Source: DATGMS01 sp040905145 (GTDB taxonomy: Bacteria; Bacteroidota; Bacteroidia; Cytophagales; Cyclobacteriaceae). From it: a stretch of 11,579 nucleotides of DNA. Positions 7,328 to 11,579 of this stretch are shown here, in pieces (the stretch's first letter is position 1; every line of letters begins with the position of its first letter). The DNA lies in assembly GCA_040905145.1 (NCBI GenBank), contig JBBDSC010000028.1, forward strand, positions 1-11,579, in the 5' to 3' direction. The translations under genes were made by a program, and so were the position numbers. The notes beneath the pieces are model-generated. The model was not told the origin of the DNA. It worked only from the letters and a program-made list of their open reading frames with translations, and searched no databases.

Positions 7328-7990
7328 ATGAAAAACGAGATTTTAAATGCCCGAAATTTATCGAAGCTACTGCGATTGCCCTCGCTGATAATGATAACAG
7401 GACTAGTTGTATTTTCCAGTTGTACCGATGAGGATACCATGCCGTCCATCAATGAAGACTTTATGGATGAAATGGAAGCGGCACGGATGAAAATGATGGA
7501 AGACATGAATGCAGCCCCCATGACCATGGATCCCGATGTTGATTTTGCCGAAATGATGATCCCCCACCACCAGGGCGCTGTTGACATGGCCAATATTGTT
7601 TTAGAATACGGGGAACATGAAAATTTGCTTATGCTTGCAGAACAGACCCTTGAAGAAAATGAGGCAAGTATGGCACGTTTGAACAGTTTTCTTGATGCCC
7701 ATGGCGCTCCCGTTCCTCAAGAGGGAACAGGTTTTATGGAAGAAATGGACATGGCCATGATGAAGATGGACGAGGTGATGAAAGCCATGCACTATACCAG
7801 TGATCCGGATTATGATTTTGCGGAAATGATGATCCACCATCATCAAAGTGCCATAGATATGTCCCATATAGAGTTAAAATATGGAGTAGACGAGATGGCC
7901 CGGATGGAAGCACAAATGATTATAGATGATCAGGAAGCAGAAATCATAGAACTTGCCCGGTTCAGGAATGAGCATGGGCAACCGAAGTAG
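7328..7990 (+). CDS. lipoprotein with two DUF305 domains
   Basis: A 220-residue protein with a hydrophobic signal (about 17-31) and a lipobox ending at C32 (VFSSC), so it should be an envelope lipoprotein. Two DUF305 units follow: DPDVDFAEMMIPHHQGAVDM starts at residue 68, and DPDYDFAEMMIHHHQSAIDM at residue 159. Each is followed by an E-rich helix and a closing 'R/LN..L..HG' or 'ARFRNEHG'. The two units clearly come from a tandem duplication. DUF305 is a ferritin-like helical domain whose M-M-I-x-H-H-Q motif is thought to bind metal; members cluster with copper-resistance genes. The region between signal and first domain, and between the units, is Met-rich. It lies 64 bases after the oxidase remnant, and a hairpin follows. 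Confidence 0.85.
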   Translation: MKNEILNARNLSKLLRLPSLIMITGLVVFSSCTDEDTMPSINEDFMDEMEAARMKMMEDMNAAPMTMDPDVDFAEMMIPHHQGAVDMANIVLEYGEHENLLMLAEQTLEENEASMARLNSFLDAHGAPVPQEGTGFMEEMDMAMMKMDEVMKAMHYTSDPDYDFAEMMIHHHQSAIDMSHIELKYGVDEMARMEAQMIIDDQEAEIIELARFRNEHGQPK

Positions 7991-7994
7991 ATTT

Positions 7995-8022
7995 GTAAAG
8001 CTCGATGTATATCGGGCTTTAC
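7995..8022 (+). terminator. hairpin terminator after the DUF305 gene
   Basis: A 12-bp stem (7995-8006 with 8011-8022, one G-U pair) and a 4-base loop GTAT start 5 bases after the stop codon. The sequence is GTAAAGCTCGAT / ATCGGGCTTTAC. Only a short pyrimidine stretch (CCTTCT) follows, but position and stem strength support termination. Confidence 0.7.
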
Positions 8023-8023
8023 C

Positions 8024-8197
8024 TTCTATAGCTATCAACTCTTACCCCAAGAGGACGGCTCTGCTGCCTCCTTACAGTTACCTTACGAAATAAGCGGGGC
8101 AGACAAAGATAAATTTAAGCAAATTCTGGGAGGGCCCCTCCGAAGCGAAAATTTTAAGGAGATAAGCTCGCAAGAGAAAATCATTGATGCTATATAA
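8024..8197 (+). pseudogene. C-terminal fragment of an unidentified gene
   Basis: An open frame without a start codon encodes LQLPYEISGADKDKFKQILG followed by GPLRSENFKEISSQEKIIDAI and TAA at 8195-8197. The stretch is coding-like (charged, amphipathic, no stops for more than 50 codons). It is in the same frame as the DUF305 gene, the frame being open from that gene's TAG. The terminator hairpin lies between them, so readthrough is unlikely; it is more likely the tail of a deleted gene. I do not recognise the family. Confidence 0.3.
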
Positions 8198-8332
8198 AAT
8201 TTAGGCAACAAAAAATAATTAAAATGGTCAATTATTCAAAATAGTATAAAATATAGCCAAGATTTTGTACAATATAATTGGTTTTAATGTAAACCTTTGA
8301 ATTATGTGGTCGTTCCTTTAAAGGGTATTTAG

Positions 8333-8461
8333 GAAATACACCAGGAAAGCCAGCGAAAAGTTGACACATCTGCTATTAATGTACCGGATGGATATGTCAT
8401 TCAGGCTTTAGCCGTTGGATTGAGTTATCCGGTTGGAGAAAAAAAACGAATGAGTACCTGA
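8333..8461 (+). pseudogene. fragment resembling the N-terminus of the downstream sorbosone-dehydrogenase-like protein
   Basis: The frame reads VDTSAINVPDGYVIQALAVG followed by LSYPVG. This lines up with residues of the intact gene downstream, KDIALPKGYAIEAVATDLTFPTG, as I/V-x-x-P-x-G-Y-x-I-x-A-x-A-x-x-L-x-[FY]-P-x-G. After a run of eight A (8439-8446 region) the frame breaks. A neighbouring frame then continues with EYLIIDSLNHEMV and a stop, where the intact gene has IYVVES. It is best read as a decayed paralogue or a remnant of a partial duplication; the DNA is too diverged for a recent copy. Confidence 0.5.
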
Positions 8462-8483
8462 TCATAGACAGCTTAAACCATGA

Positions 8484-8627
8484 AATGGTGTAGCTACCTT
8501 CGTTGGTGCTGTTACAGGGCTTGCTATTGGGGGGTTGACGGGAGGACGGATCGGCCTACATCGCATTGTAAAAATAAATAATTTGAGAAGCACTGATAGA
8601 AAGGACGAAAGTGGAAAAGCTGTATAA
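8484..8627 (+). pseudogene. Gly-rich open stretch, possible membrane-protein fragment
   Basis: The frame has no ATG and follows a TGA at 8481-8483. It encodes ATFVGAVTGLAIGGLTGGRI, then a basic, polar tail, and ends TAA at 8625-8627, overlapping the next gene's start by 17 bases. Small residues spaced as in a glycine-zipper hairpin suggest a membrane-protein end. It could equally be chance; the composition is the only evidence. Confidence 0.22.
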
Positions 8628-10056
8628 ATGTTTAATGTTGCTGATTGCTTTGCCTGCCCTTTATGGCTGCTATGGCATACGGCCCTCCCAGGGAGGGGGA
8701 GAAGCTAAAACCTCTGAAAGAAAAATCCATCCTAAGGACATTGCCCTCCCCAAAGGTTATGCGATAGAAGCCGTCGCAACAGATTTGACCTTTCCCACGG
8801 GCATTGCATTCGATGGGCAGGGGCTGATTTATGTGGTTGAATCCGGCTATGCCTATGGCGAAACCTGGGCAGAACCGCGCCTGTTGAAAATAGGACCATC
8901 AGGTAAAGCTTCCATAGTGGCAACCGGTGCAAAGAATGGCCCCTGGAATGGCATTACCTTTTACGAAGGACAATTTTACGTATCGGAAGGCGGTGAGATG
9001 GACGGGGGCAAGATCTTAAGGATCAGCAGAGAAGGCGAGGTGACAGCACTCATAGAAAACCTGCCGAGCATGGGAGACCATCATACCAATGGGCCCATAG
9101 TTACCAATGGATATGTATATTTCGGACAAGGCACAGCTACCAATTCAGGCGTTGTCGGGGAGGACAATGCCCGATTCGGCTGGTTGAAGCGTCACCCTGA
9201 TTTCCACGACATACCCTGTAACGACATCGTACTGAATGGCAAAAACTACGAAACGGACAACCCATTGACCGATGACCCGGATGATAAAGCCACTACGGGG
9301 GCGTTTGTCTTTTTTAATACCAAAACCCATGAAGGGCAAATCATAAAAGGATCCCTTCCGTGCTCAGGTTCTCTAATGAGGATTCCCTTGGACGGAGGCG
9401 AACCTGAGCTTATTGCCTGGGGCTTCCGAAATCCTTATGGCATGGCCGCCCATGATGGTAAATTATTTGTTGTGGAAAATGGTTTTGATGACCGTGGCAG
9501 CAGGCCTGTATGGGGCACAGGGGACCTTTTATGGGAGGTCAAGGAAAACCAATGGTATGGCTGGCCGGATTACTCAGGTCATGAACCTTTAGACCATCAT
9601 GGATATAAAGTCCCCGGAAAAGGCACGGTAGAACTGCTGCTAAAAGAACATCCCGCTAAACCTCCCAGCCCTGTAGCCGTGTTGGGTGTCCATTCATCTT
9701 CCAATGGAATGGATTTTTCAACCGGTGATGTTTTCGGGTACAATGGAAAGGCGTTCATCGCCCAGCTGGGGGATATGGCCCCCAATGTAGGAAAAGTGCG
9801 GGGACCGGTCGGGTTTAAGGTGGTGGTGGTGGATGTGGAGCTGGGCATTGTACAGGATTTTGCCGTGAACAAAGGAAATAAAAACGGTCCGGCTTCACTG
9901 CTTAGAAAAGGCGGATTGGAACGGCCCGTTGCAGTTAAGTTCCATCCCGATGGAAAATCTCTTTATGTGGTGGATTTTGGAATAATAGATACATCCGGCA
10001 AAGGAACCGTTTCCCGTAAGGGCACAGGGGTTGTCTGGAAGATTACAAAGCAATAA
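8611..10056 (+). CDS. glucose/sorbosone dehydrogenase-like beta-propeller lipoprotein (putative PQQ-dependent)
   Basis: A 481-residue protein starting at GTG 8611, chosen because it gives a complete signal MEKLYKCLMLLIALPALYGC with C20 as the lipidated residue; the ATG at 8635 would remove the basic start. After a short linker, the domain begins at about residue 42 with LPKGYAIEAVATDLTFPTGI and continues as repeated beta-propeller blades. Motifs that fit the PQQ-linked GSDH family are GDHHTNGP (H157, H158), GFRNPYGM from G271 (the RNP motif contacting cofactor in soluble glucose dehydrogenase) and WYGWPD at 315-320. The family oxidises sugars or aldehydes in the periplasm. The cytochrome c gene begins 2 bases after the stop, a likely electron acceptor. 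The substrate is unknown, and PQQ binding is inferred from family. Confidence 0.8.
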   Translation: MEKLYKCLMLLIALPALYGCYGIRPSQGGGEAKTSERKIHPKDIALPKGYAIEAVATDLTFPTGIAFDGQGLIYVVESGYAYGETWAEPRLLKIGPSGKASIVATGAKNGPWNGITFYEGQFYVSEGGEMDGGKILRISREGEVTALIENLPSMGDHHTNGPIVTNGYVYFGQGTATNSGVVGEDNARFGWLKRHPDFHDIPCNDIVLNGKNYETDNPLTDDPDDKATTGAFVFFNTKTHEGQIIKGSLPCSGSLMRIPLDGGEPELIAWGFRNPYGMAAHDGKLFVVENGFDDRGSRPVWGTGDLLWEVKENQWYGWPDYSGHEPLDHHGYKVPGKGTVELLLKEHPAKPPSPVAVLGVHSSSNGMDFSTGDVFGYNGKAFIAQLGDMAPNVGKVRGPVGFKVVVVDVELGIVQDFAVNKGNKNGPASLLRKGGLERPVAVKFHPDGKSLYVVDFGIIDTSGKGTVSRKGTGVVWKITKQ

Positions 10057-10058
10057 AC

Positions 10059-10400
10059 ATGATTCGATCCAAACAAATTCTCGCCCTTTTAGCTCTGGTG
10101 TTCTTAGCAGAAGCATTTTTGCCCGGATGTTCTCACAGATCAAGCCTTCCCCTTACCGGCCCACAGGTTTTAAATGAAACCGAAAAAGCGGGAGAAAAAG
10201 TCTTTATGCAAAACTGCCAAAGGTGCCATCCCCAAGGGGAAGCCGGACTTGGGCCTTCCATTCTCTGGGCACCCGGTTTTGCTAAACGGTTTCAGGTAAG
10301 ACATGGGGCAGGCGCTATGCCCGCCTTTGATAAGGAACATTTATCAGAAAAAGAATTGGATCAGTTAATGGAATATCTGAAGGCACTTAAAAAAAACTAA
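10059..10400 (+). CDS. c-type cytochrome lipoprotein
   Basis: A 113-residue protein with signal peptide and lipobox FLPGC (C24), so anchored in the envelope. The heme attachment motif CQRCH is at 53-57, and M87 in GAMPAF is the probable second axial ligand. The class I fold ends with a helix (about 94-112). It contains the usual G-x-G-P pattern after the heme motif (GLGPS, 63-67). It starts 2 bases after the dehydrogenase, so it is co-translated and probably takes electrons from that enzyme and passes them to the respiratory chain. The start codon and reading frame are clear. Confidence 0.9.
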   Translation: MIRSKQILALLALVFLAEAFLPGCSHRSSLPLTGPQVLNETEKAGEKVFMQNCQRCHPQGEAGLGPSILWAPGFAKRFQVRHGAGAMPAFDKEHLSEKELDQLMEYLKALKKN

Positions 10401-10403
10401 ATT

Positions 10404-10976
10404 ATGTCAAAGTATAAGGTCTCATTAAAATGGAAAGCCGACTCGGAAGACTTCTCATACAAAAAATACAACCGCACCCATCAGTGGACCTTCGGAGGAG
10501 GAAGTTCTGTAAAAGCCTCTGCAGCCCCGGAATATTTAGGGAACGCGGAATATGCAAACCCTGAGGAAGCGTTTGCGGCTTCATTGGCCAGTTGTCATTT
10601 ACTTACCTTTCTTGCCATAGCCTCATATAAGAAATACCAGCTAAACACCTATGAGGATGAGGTCACGGCCATTGTTGAAAAGAATAAAAACAACAAGCTG
10701 GCTGTGACTAAAGTCATCTTACGGCCCCGGGTAGCATTTACCGGTGAAAAGGCCCCTGACGAAACAGAGCTGAAAAAGATGCATGAAAAAGCGCATGCCG
10801 AGTGCTTTATTTCTAATTCGGTGTTAACTGAAGTAGTGGTTGAACCACAGGATCAGGAAAGAGTATCCGGTAATAATGCCGATCAAACTGACTCCTTTGG
10901 ACCCGTAGCCGGAAGCAGAAGCCAGAATGTAGAATCCGCTGAAGAGATGAAGGAACGTGAAAGATCAGATGATTAG
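10404..10976 (+). CDS. OsmC/Ohr-family protein with acidic C-terminal extension
   Basis: A 190-residue protein. The first about 145 residues fit the OsmC family: a beta strand start (KYKVSLKWK), the PEEAFAASLASCHLL motif with peroxidatic C64, and AHAECFISNSV with resolving C134. OsmC-type enzymes reduce organic hydroperoxides using a Cys pair at the dimer interface. The last about 45 residues (PQDQERVSGN onward) are polar, low in hydrophobics and probably disordered, which is unusual for the family. There is no export signal, so it is cytosolic. It begins 3 bases after the cytochrome stop, so it belongs to the same operon, although its partners are envelope proteins; this suggests a shared oxidative or electrophile stress response. 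Confidence 0.88.
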   Translation: MSKYKVSLKWKADSEDFSYKKYNRTHQWTFGGGSSVKASAAPEYLGNAEYANPEEAFAASLASCHLLTFLAIASYKKYQLNTYEDEVTAIVEKNKNNKLAVTKVILRPRVAFTGEKAPDETELKKMHEKAHAECFISNSVLTEVVVEPQDQERVSGNNADQTDSFGPVAGSRSQNVESAEEMKERERSDD

Positions 10977-10999
10977 ATGGAACTTTAAAAAGAAAAATC

Positions 11000-11323
11000 A
11001 TGAATAAAGAAGAAGAGAAAAAAAGGCTTCTGGATTTCCTGGATATAAAGGCTTTTGATCCCATCATTAACAAATCCAAAGAGGATTACGATTCTGAAAA
11101 CAAAAAGAAGAAATTTGAAGATGTAAAGAGGAGTACAGAAAAAGAGAAAGAGCGTTTCCATAACTATAATACGGCAGAGGATATAAAAGAAAACTATCGT
11201 AGAGATCTAAGCTCCGAACCAGCGAAGAAGGTACATGCTGAACTGAAATATCTTGACCTTCCAAGGCTGCCAGACCTGAAGGATGAATTTTTTCAGCTTT
11301 GCGACGACTTGAATGTGAAATAA
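11000..11323 (+). CDS. hypothetical protein, 107 aa, highly charged
   Basis: I recognise no named family. The sequence is rich in Lys, Glu and Asp and predicted largely helical, with a short coiled-coil-like region (about 25-65). It has neither signal nor membrane segment. The pattern LLDFLDIKAFDPIIN at the start, NTAEDIKENYRRDL in the middle and a C-terminal LKYLDLPRLPDLKDEFFQLC give it a conserved-protein look. It starts 23 bases after the OsmC gene and precedes a flavoprotein, so it probably belongs to the same operon. A single Cys lies near the C-terminus. Confidence 0.7.
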   Translation: MNKEEEKKRLLDFLDIKAFDPIINKSKEDYDSENKKKKFEDVKRSTEKEKERFHNYNTAEDIKENYRRDLSSEPAKKVHAELKYLDLPRLPDLKDEFFQLCDDLNVK

Positions 11324-11331
11324 AAATAGGG

Positions 11332-11430
11332 ATGGAATCTGGAAAGGCCAATTATGAAGAAGCCTCTAAGGAATTTCTTGAAAATAAACTTCCTACTTCT
11401 AGGAAAACCATAGTCACAAATGGCCGATAA
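11332..11430 (+). CDS. possible small ORF, 32 aa
   Basis: ATG at 11332 begins 8 bases after the preceding stop; AAAATAGGGATG gives a plausible purine-rich start region. It encodes MESGKANYEEASKEFLENKL and ends with TAA at 11428-11430, overlapping the flavoprotein start by 11 bases. It could be translationally coupled to the flavoprotein or simply a chance frame in a 96-base gap. The length is too short to judge from composition. Confidence 0.35.
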   Translation: MESGKANYEEASKEFLENKLPTSRKTIVTNGR

Positions 11431-11579
11431 AAGTTATGATTTAATAGTAATAGGTGCCGGATCCGGCGGCCTTGGTGTAGCGCTCGGAATGCTGCAAATG
11501 GGTTTTAGAGTTTTGCTGGTGGAAAAACATGCCGATAAAATTGGCGGGGAATGCCTTAATACTGGCTGTGTTCCCAGTA
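11420..11579 (+). CDS. pyridine nucleotide-disulfide oxidoreductase, mercuric-reductase-like (partial, right edge)
   Basis: The first 53 codons of a flavoprotein are visible before the window ends. They show an FAD-binding dinucleotide fold with DLIVIGAGSGGLGVA (GxGxxG), a second beta strand ending LLVEK, and the redox-active disulfide motif GGECLNTGCVPS, as in dihydrolipoamide dehydrogenase, glutathione reductase and mercuric reductase. Proteins with a short N-terminus and this motif in Bacteroidota are often annotated 'mercuric reductase' or dihydrolipoyl dehydrogenase-like, but many lack mercury activity. The substrate cannot be told without the C-terminal half. It is translationally overlapped by the small ORF before it. 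Confidence 0.85.
   Translation, partial: MADKSYDLIVIGAGSGGLGVALGMLQMGFRVLLVEKHADKIGGECLNTGCVPS

Larger units (their letters stand above)
7991..8610. other. 620-base gap of decayed gene fragments
   Basis: No intact gene is visible. From 5' to 3' it holds the DUF305 terminator, an open coding-like tail ending at 8197, an AT-rich stretch (about 8198-8330) that may contain a promoter but shows no clear consensus to me, a fragment at 8333-8461 resembling the N-terminus of the following dehydrogenase, and a Gly-rich open stretch from 8484 that runs into the dehydrogenase start. The pieces are in different frames and lack starts, as expected of gene decay. Confidence 0.6.

Noticed and set aside
8214..8236. 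AATAATT / AATTATT inverted repeat in the AT-rich gap
   Set aside because: A 7-bp, all-AT stem in AT-rich DNA is expected by chance.
8479..8580. 33-residue ATG frame starting MKWCSY
   Set aside because: Its Trp/Cys-rich composition is unlike a real protein; the Gly-rich frame on the same strand is more coding-like.

Overview
The window reads as chromosomal DNA of an aerobic member of the Bacteroidota, probably Flavobacteriia-like. The support is moderate-to-low GC, A-rich upstream regions with few Shine-Dalgarno sites, Bacteroidota-style lipoprotein signals, and a multicopper oxidase of the kind that carries a C-terminal barrel-like domain in this phylum. No species can be named. All supported genes are on the + strand. 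I saw no RNA gene, CRISPR array, IS element or transposase.

Layout. (1) 1-3362: the tail of a membrane protein, a 40-residue membrane peptide, an MGH1-like glycoside hydrolase, a 208-residue protein of unknown function, and a short-chain dehydrogenase/reductase (SDR) with a C-terminal membrane anchor. (2) 3556-4107: a VKOR-family membrane protein, followed by about 470 bases with a decayed remnant that resembles a metal-sensing regulator. (3) 4582-7990: a copper cluster, made of a cytosolic 16-cysteine four-helix copper-storage protein with a strong terminator, a multicopper oxidase broken by an out-of-frame internal deletion, and a lipoprotein with two DUF305 domains. (4) 7991-8610: about 620 bases holding a hairpin and gene fragments, one resembling the N-terminus of the next gene. 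(5) 8611-11579: a tight run of a glucose/sorbosone-dehydrogenase-like lipoprotein, a c-type cytochrome lipoprotein, an OsmC-family protein, two small proteins of unknown function, and the start of a mercuric-reductase-like flavoprotein cut by the window edge.

How the parts fit. Region 3 is copper detoxification: storage in the cytosol, oxidation or binding in the periplasm and outer membrane. Its oxidase appears inactivated here. Region 5 looks like an envelope electron-transfer pair (dehydrogenase plus cytochrome) together with thiol-peroxide and disulfide/flavin redox proteins. Region 1 resembles a general stress or carbohydrate module. The gene remnants flanking the copper genes suggest an accessory region with repeated insertion and loss. 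The most notable observations are the broken multicopper oxidase and the remnants at 4228-4398 and 8333-8461.
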